Positions 26,455-37,236 are shown, counted from the stretch's first letter. The stretch is 64,000 nucleotides of DNA from Sphingosinicella sp. YJ22 (GCF_011320075.1 NZ_JAANPA010000005.1:34325-98324); one strand, 5' to 3'. The notes: a model not told the origin generated them from the sequence alone. Program-made: numbers and translations.

Positions 26455-26817
26455 TTAACGGGTGTGAAACTCGATCTTCTCCAGCAGCTGGGGCAGCTGG
26501 ACGGGCTTGGTCTCGAAGTCGACGCAGCCGACCTCGATGCTCTTGAGGCGATCACTCTGCAGGGCGTGGGCGGTGAGGGCGATGATCGGGATCGCGGCGG
26601 TCTTGGGATTGGCGCGGATCGCCGTCGTCGCCTCCCAGCCGTCCATCTCGCCAAGCGCGACGTCCATCAGGATGAGGTCCGGGGATTCCGATTCCGCCAT
26701 CGCGATGCCCTGCGGGCCGTCGACGGCGCAGGCCACTTGGTAGCCTTTGCGCTCGAGACGGCGCGCGAGCATGTCGCGATTCATCTCGTTGTCTTCGACG
26801 ATGAGGATCTTGGTCAT
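26455..26817 (-). CDS. Single-domain response regulator (DivK-like)
   Basis: 120 residues, only a receiver domain. The acidic pair is in IVEDNEMNRDML, the phosphorylated Asp in LILMDVALGEMDGWEA (about residue 51), the switch Thr in ALTAHAL and the Lys in FETKPVQL. NEMNRDML in the first helix is typical of DivK and of the REC modules that accept phosphate from hybrid kinases. It has no output domain, so it acts by binding other proteins. It lies 26 bases downstream of a membrane kinase and 80 bases upstream of the PLP synthase gene, all on one strand. Confidence 0.9.
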   Translation of the reverse strand: MTKILIVEDNEMNRDMLARRLERKGYQVACAVDGPQGIAMAESESPDLILMDVALGEMDGWEATTAIRANPKTAAIPIIALTAHALQSDRLKSIEVGCVDFETKPVQLPQLLEKIEFHTR

Positions 26818-26843
26818 GGGATTTCCTTGCGTAGCCGCCGCGG

Positions 26844-28256
26844 TCAGGCGGCCTTGTCCTGTCGTGCGGACGAGAGGTCCGGGATGGTGAGCAGAGCGGC
26901 AGGCTCGCCGTCGGCGGTGGTCACCGCGTCGATGGCGCCGCCGAGCAGCTGGGCGAGCTTGAAGGCGAGCGCGATCTCGATGCCGGTCGCGCCATATTTG
27001 GTCGGCGAGGCGTCGTCGCTATGCTCGAACATCTCCTGCATGATCGCGATTGGACGGGCGACCCCGGACGGTGCTCGGTCGATGAACTGGATGGCCAGCG
27101 TCTCGCCGGGCCGGGCGTCGACTTGGATCTCGAGCGTGCCGGGCTGGTCCTGGCGGGCGGTGCCGGCGGCGAGGCGGCGGATGGTCGCGCCGACCGCGGT
27201 CCAGTCCGTGGTCAGCTCGCATGTCTCGCCGGTCGAGGACAGCTTGATGCTGTTGAGATTCCAGCCCGGGATGTCGGCGATCTCGCGCCGCCAAGTCTCG
27301 AAATGATTGCTGGCGGAATCGAGATGCGGGTTGAGCGGCATCTTGCCGGCCTCGATCCTGGAATAGGAAAGGATGTCGTCGATCAGGCGCAGCAGGTCGG
27401 AGCCCGCCTTGTGGACATGGCCGAGATCGGTGACGACGGACTCGTCTTCCTCGGCTTCGGCTTCCTCGAGCAGCAGCTGGCTGTAGCCGATGATCGCGTT
27501 CAGCGGCGTGCGCAGCTCGTGGCTCATGCCGGCGACGAAATCGGCCTTGGCGGCGCTCGCCTGGTAGGCGGCGGCGGTCAGGTTCCTGAGATTGTCGGAC
27601 GTCGACACCAGCGAGTTGAGCTCGCGCGTGAACTCCCTTTGCTCGTGAAACATCTTGGCGAAGTAGAGCGACATCATCGCGAAGTAGATCGCGACCGAGG
27701 CCATCGAGATCATGCCGATCGTCTGGAACTGGCTGAGATCGACCGCGGGCAGCGCGATGCCGCTGAACGCGACCGCGATGAAGATCGCGACGCTGCCGAA
27801 GATCTGCACGAGCAGGATGTTGCGCACGTCTCCCGTCGGCGGGAGGTAGAGGAAGGCGAGCAGCGGGAAGATGAGGATCCACGGCAGGAACGGCGAGGCC
27901 GTGCCGCCATAGGCGTAGCAGGCCCACAGCACGCAGAAGGTGAGGTTCTGGACGGAGATGAAGGCGATGAGCTGGTAGCGCCCCGTCAGCTTCAGGGCGA
28001 TCGGATAGGCCCAAAAGAGCAGGATCGACGCGAAGAAGACGACGAGGTGGTGGTCGCGCGAGATGCCGGTCAACGCCATGTAGAGCGGAATCGTGTTGCC
28101 CAGGATCGGCCCGAACACGTGGCTGATCATGAACATGCGGGCGCGACGGTGCGTCTCCGAGTGCACCTGCATCTCGGGCGGGATGAAATAGTCGAGCAGG
28201 GCGCTGAGACTGAACCCGCCCGCCGGTGATTTCCCCAAAGCCTCCACGCGCATCAT
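26844..28256 (-). CDS. Membrane histidine kinase with degenerate ATPase domain
   Basis: 470 residues. An N-terminal six-helix membrane sensor (about residues 30-205, starting DYFIPPEMQ) leads to a coiled coil and a HisKA domain with an intact H-box, MSHELRTPLNAIIGYSQLL. The HATPase part is badly eroded: the N-box Asn is missing (TTDWTAVGATIRRLAAGT), the DxGxG motif is replaced by DRAPSG, and only part of the second Gly box remains (KYGATGIEIALAFKLAQLLG). It may be a phosphoacceptor or phosphatase rather than a kinase. The sensor resembles that of the divergent kinase at 28409. Single-domain regulator and PLP synthase genes follow. Confidence 0.85.
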   Translation of the reverse strand: MMRVEALGKSPAGGFSLSALLDYFIPPEMQVHSETHRRARMFMISHVFGPILGNTIPLYMALTGISRDHHLVVFFASILLFWAYPIALKLTGRYQLIAFISVQNLTFCVLWACYAYGGTASPFLPWILIFPLLAFLYLPPTGDVRNILLVQIFGSVAIFIAVAFSGIALPAVDLSQFQTIGMISMASVAIYFAMMSLYFAKMFHEQREFTRELNSLVSTSDNLRNLTAAAYQASAAKADFVAGMSHELRTPLNAIIGYSQLLLEEAEAEEDESVVTDLGHVHKAGSDLLRLIDDILSYSRIEAGKMPLNPHLDSASNHFETWRREIADIPGWNLNSIKLSSTGETCELTTDWTAVGATIRRLAAGTARQDQPGTLEIQVDARPGETLAIQFIDRAPSGVARPIAIMQEMFEHSDDASPTKYGATGIEIALAFKLAQLLGGAIDAVTTADGEPAALLTIPDLSSARQDKAA

Positions 28257-28408
28257 CGCAGCGCCATGCCCCCTGTCGGTCCACGCCAGGGGAAAGCCCC
28301 CGGTCCGGGTAACCGCTTAACTTGGGGTGATTAAAAGGCCGTAAAGCCTGTCATTCGCCAAATCTTAAGCAACGCCGGGTAGCGGTCGGCAGGATTCCGG
28401 GGGCCCGT
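28257..28408. promoter_or_regulatory. Divergent intergenic region between two paralogous kinases
   Basis: 152 bases separate the start codons of the two kinases. It must hold two back-to-back promoters. I see no convincing -35/-10 pair or operator palindrome; the stretch near 28317-28375 is locally AT-richer. Confidence 0.4.
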
Positions 28409-29802
<1,394 letters not shown>

Positions 29803-29803
<1 letters not shown>

Positions 29804-31791
29804 TGACAACGCAATCCAGAAATGAAACGGCTTCACCTATGACGCACGACGCTTCGGCCCGCGACGAATCCGCCAGCGCGGCCGCGCTGCGGCTCAGCGT
29901 GCATCGTTCGATCGCTCGGGCAATGCGCCGCCTGGTGTGGGCACTGATCCTGGTTACCGGTCTCGGCGGAGCGTTGGTGTTCGCGTTCAGCGGCTCGCCT
30001 CCGCCGTCCTGGGGCGTGCTGGCCGCCATGCTTGCCATCGGGGCGGTGGCCGGCCTGATCCTGGTCCGGCCCGTGGCCCAGGTCCTCGCCCGGCTTGCGG
30101 TGCGGCCGATCGAGCTGATCCTGGCCCAGCCCGAGCTGATTCAGGATATCGGCGAGGAGGAGCTTAACTGGCAGAAGGGCCGCGCACTCAGCCGGGCCGA
30201 TATCGAGAGCGACCTCGACGCGCTCAGCCGCCATCTTCGCCGCATCACCCGCCGGTCGCGCGAAGCGATGGTGGAGCTGCAGACCGCCCGCGAGGAGGCC
30301 AAGCAGCAGAATATCGCCCAGTCGCAGTTCCTCGCCAAGATGAGCCACGAGCTGCGCACGCCGCTGAATGCGATCCTTGGTTACGCGATGCTGGTCCAGG
30401 AGGATGCGACCGCCGCCGGCAACGCCACCGCGGTGGCCGACCTCGAGCGCATCCAGGTGGCCGGGCGCAACCTTCTCGCGGTTATCAACGATGTTCTCGA
30501 CCATGCCCGAATCGAAGCGGGCAAGACGATGATCGAGCGCAACGTCATCGACATCCGCGAGCTTGCCATGGAGGCCGCGGCGTCTTGCCCGGCCGACCAG
30601 CGCAACGGCAACAGCTTCGACGTCGATGTCTCCGACGCCCTCGGCATCATGGTCGGCGATGCCGGCAAGGTTCGCCAGTGCCTCCTCAACCTGTTGAGCA
30701 ACGCCTTCAAGTTCACCACGAACGGACATGTTTCCCTGGTCATCGCGCCGACGCGGTCCGGCGGTGCGGCGGGCGTCCGTTTCGACGTGCGGGATACCGG
30801 CCCCGGCATCGCCGCGGCGGATCTGCCCCACCTGTTCGACGCGTTCAGCCAGCTCGAGGATGGTGACGCCCGCCGCTTCGGCGGCCCGGGTCTCGGCCTC
30901 GCCATCACGCGGCGGCTCGCGCGGATGATGGGCGGCGACTGCACGGTCGAAAGCGTCGAGGGCCAGGGCTCGACTTTTTGCCTGACGCTTCCGCTCAGCC
31001 TGAAGAAGGCGCAGGGCGAGGCGACCATTCTTTTCCGCTCCGACCACCCCCTCCCGGTCCGATCGTCGGAGCGCAGCGCCTTGATCGTCGACGACGACGA
31101 GGCGGCGATCGACCTCATGCGCCGCTGGCTCGCGCGCTTGGGCTATGACGTGTTCGCCGCGACGGACGGCGAGACGGGACTGGCCATGGCGCGCGAGCAC
31201 CGGCCCGACCTCATTCTGCTGGACGCCCTGCTTCCGGGGATTTCGGGCTACGACGTGCTGGCCGAGCTGCGGGCCGACGTGGCCTTGAGCCGGACGCCGG
31301 TGGTCCTGGTCACCGTCGACGACGACCGCGCCCGCGGTCTCAGCGCCGGGGCATCCGATTATCTGCGCAAGCCGATCCGCGAGGAGCAGCTGCGCGCCGT
31401 CGCCAAACTCTACGAGAGTAAGGCCCAGGGCGACGTCCTGGTCATCGACGACGACGACGACGCCGCCGAGCTGATCAAGCGCAGCGTCGAGCAGATCGGC
31501 TTCTCGACGCGCCGCGCCTGCGACGGGCTCGAAGGGGTCGAAATGGCGTCGACCACGCCGCCGGCCGCAATCGTTCTCGACCTCGCGATGCCAGGCCTCG
31601 ACGGCTTCGGCGTAATCGAGCGGCTGTCGGCCGACGAGAAGCTGATGCACATACCGCTCATCATCGTGTCGGGATGCGACGTCAGCCTTCACCAGCACCG
31701 GGCGCTCGCCGCCGCCGGCTACCGCTTCTTCGCCAAGGGATCGTCTACCCCGCGGGAAATCGCGCAGTCGCTTCGGGAGCTGGTAGCATGA
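29803..31791 (+). CDS. Hybrid histidine kinase with two receiver domains
   Basis: 662 residues. Two N-terminal membrane helices (about residues 43-95), a HAMP-less coiled linker, HisKA (MSHELRTPLNAILGYAMLV), and a full HATPase (LLNLLSNAFKF, DTGPGI, GGPGLGLAI). Two receivers follow: REC1 with VDDDEA and LILLDALLPG and Lys in RKPIRE, REC2 with IDDDDDAA and AIVLDLAMPG. In REC2 the conserved Lys is within FFAKGSS. The chain thus holds one His and two Asp acceptors. The start overlaps the previous stop (ATGA would extend to 29806); a second ATG 12 codons in is also possible. The stop overlaps the next gene (ATGA). Confidence 0.92.
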
Positions 31792-32300
31792 CCGCGCTCC
31801 AGCCCGTGCCGACGGCCCAGAAGCTGATCCTGATCGTCGACGACATCGAGGACAACCGCGTGCTGCTCGAGCGCTCGCTCAGGAGCCACGGCTATGCGAC
31901 CGCGTCGGCCGCCAGCGGGCGTGAGGCGCTGTCGATCATCTCGCGCCGGCTGCCCGACATGGTTCTGCTCGATTGGATGATGCCGGAGCTGTCCGGCCTC
32001 GAGACGCTGCGCGCGATCCGCGAGCTCCATTCCAGCTCGAAGCTGCCGGTGATCATGTGCACCGCGATCGGCGAGGAGATGTCGATTGTCGCCGCGATCA
32101 GCGCCGGCGCCAACGACTATATGACTAAGCCGCTCAGCATCCCGGTCCTGCGCGCGCGCATGGCCGCCCATTTCGAGCAACGCGCGGTCATCGAGACTCT
32201 GGGCAGCGCCCGCGACGCCGCGGAGGAGAAGCTGACCGAGCAGGCGCGCGCGATCTTCGAGCGCAGCCAGTCACCCAGCGGCCGGTGGGAAACGCACTGA
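31788..32300 (+). CDS. Response regulator with C-terminal coiled coil
   Basis: 170 residues. The receiver covers residues about 12-128 with IVDDIEDNRVLL, phosphorylated Asp in MVLLDWMMPE, Thr in CTAIGE and Lys in MTKPLS. The rest is a short helix (RDAAEEKLTEQARAIFER), likely a dimerising coiled coil, without a DNA-binding or enzymatic output. The ATG overlaps the stop of the hybrid kinase by 4 bases and the next gene follows after 3 bases, so translation is coupled. Confidence 0.9.
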   Translation: MTALQPVPTAQKLILIVDDIEDNRVLLERSLRSHGYATASAASGREALSIISRRLPDMVLLDWMMPELSGLETLRAIRELHSSSKLPVIMCTAIGEEMSIVAAISAGANDYMTKPLSIPVLRARMAAHFEQRAVIETLGSARDAAEEKLTEQARAIFERSQSPSGRWETH

Positions 32301-32303
32301 GCC

Positions 32304-33890
32304 ATGGCAGATGTGACCTCGGACCCTGACCGGCGCATCCAGTCGCTGATCGGCGCGGCGCCGGCCGTTGCCGCGATTACCGCTGGCGCCTGCCTCCTCG
32401 CCGGCGGCCTGGGCGCGCTGCGGCTACCCGGCTGGATCGAGGTGATCCTCGCCTGCGTCGCCATCGGCTTCCCGATCCTGGCGCTGCGGCGATCGCGCGA
32501 AGTCCAGGAGCGGCGCGAACGGGCCGAGGCGGAATGCCGCGACCTGCGCCTTAGCCTGAGCCGGGACCCGCTCACCGGGCGGATGAACCGGACCGCGTTC
32601 AACGTCGCCCTCGATGCGCTGGCCGAGGACGCCACCGGCTGCGGCACCATCATCGTGCTGTTCTTCGACCTCGACCGGTTCAAGGACGTCAACGACACGC
32701 TCGGCCACAAGGTCGGCGATCATCTCCTGGTCGAGGTCGCGCGGCGCAGCGGCGCGGTGCTCGACAGCGCCACCGCCTTTGCCCGCCTCGGCGGCGACGA
32801 GTTCGCCGCGATCGTCCCGTGCGGCAACTCGCAGCGGCCGGAGGATTTCGGCCGAGCCATCGTCGAGGCGATCAACGAGCCGTTCCTGATCGACGGCCAC
32901 CGCGTCGACGTCGCCGCCTCGGTCGGCATCGCGGTGGGCGACGCCGTGCTCGACGACGGCCACGAGCTGCTGCGCCGCGCCGACGTCGCCATGTACGAGG
33001 CGAAGGGCGCGGCCCGCGGCGGGTGGCGCGTGTTCGACGACCAGCTGAGCGGTCGGCAGATGCGCGAAAGCTCGATCCGGGCCGAGCTCGGCAAGTCGAT
33101 GGTCGAGCAGCAGTTCGAGCTCTACTACCAGCCGATCGTCGATGCGCGCACCGGCGCCGTCAGCAGCGCGGAAGCGCTTCTCCGCCCGCAATCGCCGAAC
33201 CTGCACGGCGTCTCGATCGAGAAGCTCATCTCCGTCGCGGAGGCGAGCGGCCAGATCATCCCGCTGACCGAATGGACGCTGGACACGGCGCTCGCCACGA
33301 TTCACGCGTTCGGCGACCTGCCCATCGCGATCAACGTGTCGCCCGTCTATTTCCGCCGCCCGGATTTCGTCCACCGCGTGCTCGACAGGCTGATGGCCTC
33401 GGCCACGCGGCCGGAGCTCCTGACCCTCGAAGTCACCGAAGGCGTGCTCATCGCGGACATCGCCGCGGCTCGGCAGTCGATCGCCCGGCTTCGCGAGATC
33501 GGCATGCGCGTCGTCCTCGACGATTTCGGCACCGGCTATTCCTCGCTGAGCTATCTCCAGCATTTCGAGCTGGACGGCCTCAAGCTCGACAAGTCGTTCA
33601 TCCGCGAGGTCGGCGACCGGAAGAAGGCGACCCAGATCATCCGCTCGATCATCGATTTCGGCCACGGCCTCGACATGCATGTCGTCGTCGAGGGCATCGA
33701 GAGCGACTGGCAGGCACGGCTGCTGCAGCTGCTCGGCTGCGATTACCTGCAGGGCTATGAAATCGGCGTGCCGATGACGCTTGGCGACCTGCGCTGCTTT
33801 CGCGAGCGCGCCGCGGTCGAGCCGCCGATCTCCGTCGGCGTGGCGAGGCCGGGCGCGGATGAGCCAGTCCCGCTCAAGAGCGCCAACTGA
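32304..33890 (+). CDS. Bifunctional GGDEF-EAL cyclic-di-GMP protein
   Basis: 528 residues. Two N-terminal helices (about 18-60), a coiled coil, then a GGDEF domain with an intact active site (FARLGGDEFAAI) and the DRFKDVNDTLGH motif. The EAL domain (about 265-510) has SSAEALLRP, INVSPVYF, LEVTEGVL, DDFGTGYSSLSYL, KLDKSFI and LQGYEIG, the residues needed for phosphodiesterase activity. No RxxD inhibitory site sits before GGDEF. Both making and breaking of cyclic di-GMP look possible. It stands three bases behind a response regulator and 34 bases before a PilZ receptor gene, so the cluster joins two-component sensing to cyclic di-GMP output. Confidence 0.93.
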   Translation: MADVTSDPDRRIQSLIGAAPAVAAITAGACLLAGGLGALRLPGWIEVILACVAIGFPILALRRSREVQERRERAEAECRDLRLSLSRDPLTGRMNRTAFNVALDALAEDATGCGTIIVLFFDLDRFKDVNDTLGHKVGDHLLVEVARRSGAVLDSATAFARLGGDEFAAIVPCGNSQRPEDFGRAIVEAINEPFLIDGHRVDVAASVGIAVGDAVLDDGHELLRRADVAMYEAKGAARGGWRVFDDQLSGRQMRESSIRAELGKSMVEQQFELYYQPIVDARTGAVSSAEALLRPQSPNLHGVSIEKLISVAEASGQIIPLTEWTLDTALATIHAFGDLPIAINVSPVYFRRPDFVHRVLDRLMASATRPELLTLEVTEGVLIADIAAARQSIARLREIGMRVVLDDFGTGYSSLSYLQHFELDGLKLDKSFIREVGDRKKATQIIRSIIDFGHGLDMHVVVEGIESDWQARLLQLLGCDYLQGYEIGVPMTLGDLRCFRERAAVEPPISVGVARPGADEPVPLKSAN

Positions 33891-33924
33891 CCGTTCTTTT
33901 AGGGGTTGGTAATCCCGACACATT

Positions 33925-34218
33925 ATGGGTTTCGACATGTCCCAGGATCCATCCTTTGCTTCGCGGCCCCCGCGCTGGGAGTGCCAGGCCGACGTCACTG
34001 TCGTTGACGACAGCGGGCGCGAGCTGATGGGCCGGCTCGGCAATGTGTCCGACGCCGGCTTCATGGCCGAGTGCGAGCAGAAGATCCCCAAGGGCGCGAT
34101 CGTCGAGATCGACCTGCCCGAGCGCGGCCGAGTCCGCGCAGAGGTGCGCTGGGTTCTCGGCTGGCGCTTCGGCGCGCTGATCCTGCCGGACGAGCAGCAG
34201 GGCCGCAACGCCGCCTGA
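33925..34218 (+). CDS. PilZ-domain cyclic-di-GMP receptor
   Basis: 97 residues, one PilZ domain. The second binding motif, (D/N)xSxxG, is clear in NVSDAGF; the first, RxxxR, is weaker (RPPRWE). The rest has the small beta-barrel pattern RVRAEVRWVLGWRFG. It follows the GGDEF-EAL gene and is a natural effector for it. MSQDPS, four codons later, is another possible start. It is the last gene before the island boundary. Confidence 0.82.
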   Translation: MGFDMSQDPSFASRPPRWECQADVTVVDDSGRELMGRLGNVSDAGFMAECEQKIPKGAIVEIDLPERGRVRAEVRWVLGWRFGALILPDEQQGRNAA

Positions 34219-34261
34219 GCCGGCCCTCGGGACCGCCGCTATCCAAAGTTTCTAGGGGAAG

Positions 34262-34306
34262 TGGTGGACGCACCAGGGCTCGAACCTGGGACCCGCTGAT
34301 TAAGAG
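34262..34306 (-). repeat. Left attachment-site repeat (attL), tRNA-Lys 3' fragment
   Basis: 45 bases identical to the 3' part of the tRNA-Lys gene at 51279-51323, from the anticodon loop to CCA. To the right it departs from the tRNA (CCACCG instead of TCAGC), so this copy is only a fragment and no functional tRNA. Confidence 0.93.
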
Positions 34307-34448
34307 CCACCGTTTTGGCAAATTTCAGCCGGCATCACCGCGTTTCAATCGTCCTCACGTCCACGGGCGGGCCGACGAACTCCTTGCTCTCCCACGGTTT
34401 TTCCATATCACCGAGTTTCATCGGGCGGCATCAAAGCCCACTGCAGAT

Positions 34449-34466
34449 GTTGCCCAGACGTTGCCC
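34449..34466 (-). repeat. Paired GGGCAAC repeat A (probable integrase arm site)
   Basis: On the minus strand GGGCAAC-GTCT-GGGCAAC, period 11 bases. It lies between attL and the integrase start, so it may also overlap the integrase promoter. Same motif as sites B to E. Confidence 0.65.
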
Positions 34467-34479
34467 CGAAGGAGGTCCT

Positions 34480-35892
34480 GTGGCTACGGCAAAGGTGGAA
34501 CTGACCAAGCTCAAGCTCGACAACCTGTTGCCGGCGGCTCCACGCGAACGATACGAGGTGGCGGATACCCACGTTTCAGGTTTGCGGGTGCGCGTGGGCG
34601 ATGCAGTCGTCGAAAGTGGCAAATATCGAGGTAAGGCTGCGCAGATAAGCTTTGTGCTGTTGGCGCGATTTCCATCCAAGCCAAATGCAAGTCCGACGCG
34701 TCGCACGTTGGGACGCTACTCGCGCGAATTTCCTCAACTGACATTAGAAGCGGCTCGCCGGAAGGCCGTGGAGTGGAAAGCCATGGTCGCCGCAGGAAAG
34801 GACCCGGCAGTTGAGGCCGCACGCGAGCGCGCAGCGGCCGACGAGGCACTCCGCGCAGCAGAAGTGGCCGCTCGGAGCAGGTGCACCGTTCGCCAGGCGC
34901 TGGATCGGTATGAATCCGAGCATCTCCACAAGCTCCGTCGCGGGAAATCGACTCGCCGTGCGCTTGATGGACGCAGTGGATTGCTGCTGCCGTTTGCGGA
35001 CCAAGATCTCAAGTGCATCACGCGCCAGGATTTAGCGGAGCAAGTGCGAGTCCGAGCCAAGCTCTCGCCGATTTCTGCGAACCGTCAGCTCGCCTACGCG
35101 AACGCATTCTTCAATTGGTGTGCAGACGAAGAACTGCTCGACGGGAACCCAGCCGTAAGAATCAAAAAGCCATCAAAGGAGCGTGCGCGAGATCGCTACC
35201 ACTCGCTCGAAGAGTTGGGAGAAATTTGGAAGGCCACGGAGACGTTGGGATACCCCTTCAGTCACCTTTACCGACTGCTGATCGCGCTGCCCATGCGGCG
35301 AGAGGAACTGGCGGGCCTTCTGGTGGCGGAGCTGGTTCTCGGCACGGATGAGGATCCAGAGGCCGTATGGACGCTGCCAGCGGCACGCACCAAACGTGCG
35401 AACGCACTTCGGGTACCCCTTGCCCCCTTGGGGAGATCCATCATTATCGAAGCGCTGAAACATCCGGATCGGCCGTCAGATTCAGCGTACGTCTTCACCA
35501 CGAAAGGCACATCGCCGGTGTCAGGGTTCGCCAAAGCGAAAAGGAGGTTGGATCGCGCGATCACTAAAGCGCGGTCGGAGGCGGCAGCAAGAGGTGAGGG
35601 AGATGAAGCGGTACAGGTCGAGTCTATGCCGCACTGGGTCGTTCACGACCTACGCACCACTTTCAACACGCACGCCTGCGAACAGCTTGGTGTAGATGCC
35701 GCGGTTGCTGATCGGATTTTGAATCACGTCGCGACAGCGACAACCTCGAAGATAATGCGCGTTTACAATCGATCGGAGCTCTTTGAGCAGCGGCGCAACG
35801 CGCTTTCTGCGTGGGAAAGTTTGCTGAGGACCAAGGTCGTCGGAGGCATGCCAGATAATGTAGTCCGTTTGTCTCGCGCTGCGTCCGCGTGA
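34480..35892 (+). CDS. Tyrosine integrase of the island
   Basis: 470 residues from a GTG preceded by GGAGG. The N-terminal part (RYEVADTHVSGLRVRVGD) resembles the arm-type DNA-binding domain of P4-like integrases; a SAM-like core-binding domain covers about residues 135-225. The catalytic domain has the first Arg in LPMRREELAGL, HDLRTTFNTHA (His and second Arg), NHV (second His) and the nucleophile in MRVYNRSE. All key residues are present, so it may be active. It would recombine at the tRNA-Lys core. A longer reading frame from 34315 starts inside the att region and is unlikely. The stop overlaps the next start. Confidence 0.93.
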   Translation: MATAKVELTKLKLDNLLPAAPRERYEVADTHVSGLRVRVGDAVVESGKYRGKAAQISFVLLARFPSKPNASPTRRTLGRYSREFPQLTLEAARRKAVEWKAMVAAGKDPAVEAARERAAADEALRAAEVAARSRCTVRQALDRYESEHLHKLRRGKSTRRALDGRSGLLLPFADQDLKCITRQDLAEQVRVRAKLSPISANRQLAYANAFFNWCADEELLDGNPAVRIKKPSKERARDRYHSLEELGEIWKATETLGYPFSHLYRLLIALPMRREELAGLLVAELVLGTDEDPEAVWTLPAARTKRANALRVPLAPLGRSIIIEALKHPDRPSDSAYVFTTKGTSPVSGFAKAKRRLDRAITKARSEAAARGEGDEAVQVESMPHWVVHDLRTTFNTHACEQLGVDAAVADRILNHVATATTSKIMRVYNRSELFEQRRNALSAWESLLRTKVVGGMPDNVVRLSRAASA

Positions 35893-36347
35893 GCGACAAA
35901 GCTCCGCTGAGACTCGCGGCTCTTCACAGCAATGATGCCGATGAGGCATCGGCATTGCTGCAAGCCGCGTCGGGGCCCTTGCCGGGGCCATTGCCTGCGC
36001 TCGTCGAGGATGCAGTGCTCGCGCTTCAAGAGGAGATTGAAGCTGCCATCATCAAAGGTGAGCCCGACATATCGCTTTCGCTGGAAGCGGCCGAACTCTT
36101 GTCGATAGCTTTGAAGACTCGAGAGCGACCGGCCAGCCGTCCACTCTTGACGGGTGCCGAGCGAGCCAACCGGTACGCCACCGTCGAACTCGCGAAGGCC
36201 CTCTCGCGTCAGTATCGCGCTGAAGGAATGCGTGCGGGTCAAGCTGATGAGCGAGCAGCGAAGGAAGCTGCCCGCGTAGGCGGCGCGCTAGCTTGGACCA
36301 CCATTTACGACCGAATGCGCCGCGGTGGTAAAAAGCCCAAAGCTTGA
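35889..36347 (+). CDS. Hypothetical protein coupled to the integrase
   Basis: 152 residues from a GTG that overlaps the integrase stop by 4 bases (GTGA). The chain is mostly helical and charged, with a hydrophobic helical part (ALVEDAVLALQEEIEAAIIK) and a basic end (DRMRRGGKKPKA). I recognise no domain. Its coupling to the integrase suggests a role in recombination control or an island-specific accessory function, but that is inference from position only. Confidence 0.65.
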   Translation: MSDKAPLRLAALHSNDADEASALLQAASGPLPGPLPALVEDAVLALQEEIEAAIIKGEPDISLSLEAAELLSIALKTRERPASRPLLTGAERANRYATVELAKALSRQYRAEGMRAGQADERAAKEAARVGGALAWTTIYDRMRRGGKKPKA

Positions 36348-36409
36348 TGTCGCTGACAGCCTAGGTGCCTCCGCGTCAAATGACGCCAGCTGATTTCAGG
36401 AGGCGGCAA

Positions 36410-36610
36410 ATGACTAACGACATGGATCCGTTTCTCGACCGTAAAACCGTTCGGGCTGTCACGACATTAAGCTTTCCCACCATCTCGCGAATGCAGCGGC
36501 GCGGCGAATTTCCCCCGTTCGAGCAAATCAGTCCTGGCCGCCGCGGCCTGCGCCAATCGACGCTGACGGAGTTCTTATCGGGCCGGCGAGATTGGAGCGT
36601 GATGGGGTAA
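36410..36610 (+). CDS. AlpA-like regulator/excisionase
   Basis: 66 residues starting MTNDMDPFLDRKT, preceded by GGAGG. The MerR-like winged HTH reads VRAVTTLSFPTISRMQRRGE, followed by FPPFEQISPGRRGLR, the usual AlpA wing. AlpA proteins activate or direct excision of P4-like elements. The position close to the integrase fits that job. Confidence 0.85.
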   Translation: MTNDMDPFLDRKTVRAVTTLSFPTISRMQRRGEFPPFEQISPGRRGLRQSTLTEFLSGRRDWSVMG

Positions 36611-36644
36611 TCGGATCCACCGCGGCCGTTCGGCGCAGCCACAA

Positions 36645-37157
36645 ATGTGTGTTCGCCTCAGCGCGAGGGTCTGGAAGATGGACCTTTCGTCGAACCGGAA
36701 GTTCGTGCTCCTCGCGCTGGCCGACAAGATCAACGGCAAGAACCCGGAAAGGGGATGTTGGCCATCCGTTGCCTCATTGGTCAGCATGACCGGCTTAAGT
36801 GATCGCACCGTGCAGAAGGCTCTCAATGAGCTTGAAGAAGCCGGACATCTCACTCGAAAGAAACGGTCTGGGTCGTCCAGCATCTACCATCTGCAATTGC
36901 TGGACCCCCGAAGCTCCTTCGGGGGCGAAGCTCGGCCGCAGAAAGGACGGGGAAGCCCATCATCCCCCGAAGCGGCTTCACCCCACCCCCGCAGTGCCTT
37001 CGGGGGAGCCTCCGAAGCTCCTTCGCCCAAACCAGAAAAAACCAGAAAGGAAACGACCAACGCTCCGAGCACCCAGCATGGCAGCGCCCGCAGCATCGGC
37101 GAACAACTGAAGTTGTCGCCCATCTCCATTGTGCGCGACGCCTTACGCCGAAGCTGA
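36645..37157 (+). CDS. Helix-turn-helix protein, replication-initiator type
   Basis: 170 residues. Residues about 12-85 form a winged HTH of the kind found in replication initiators and phage regulators (LSSNRKFVLLALADKING, WPSVASLVSMTGLSDRTV, KALNELEEAGHLTRKKR). The rest is low complexity, rich in Ser, Pro and Lys, and its DNA carries several GC palindromes. The real start may be at MDLSSN, 11 codons in. It may be a regulator or a remnant replication gene of the island. Confidence 0.72.
   Translation: MCVRLSARVWKMDLSSNRKFVLLALADKINGKNPERGCWPSVASLVSMTGLSDRTVQKALNELEEAGHLTRKKRSGSSSIYHLQLLDPRSSFGGEARPQKGRGSPSSPEAASPHPRSAFGGASEAPSPKPEKTRKETTNAPSTQHGSARSIGEQLKLSPISIVRDALRRS
36905..36925. repeat. 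Perfect 9-bp inverted repeat inside the HTH gene
   Basis: CCCCCGAAG-CTC-CTTCGGGGG, within a coding region. Further copies of CCCCCGAAG and CTTCGGGGG occur up to 37,025 in the same gene, which explains the repetitive C-terminal peptide. Confidence 0.8.
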
Positions 37158-37236
37158 TCAAAAGTGACCCTGCCGTCCCGACGCCGCTGACCATAAGGTT
37201 ACGAACAAAACGGCCTCTCCGGCAACAAGCCTATAT

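Noticed and set aside
34262..34306. Second tRNA-Lys gene
   Set aside because: Only the 3' part is present; the 5' half and anticodon stem partner are missing, so it is the attL fragment.
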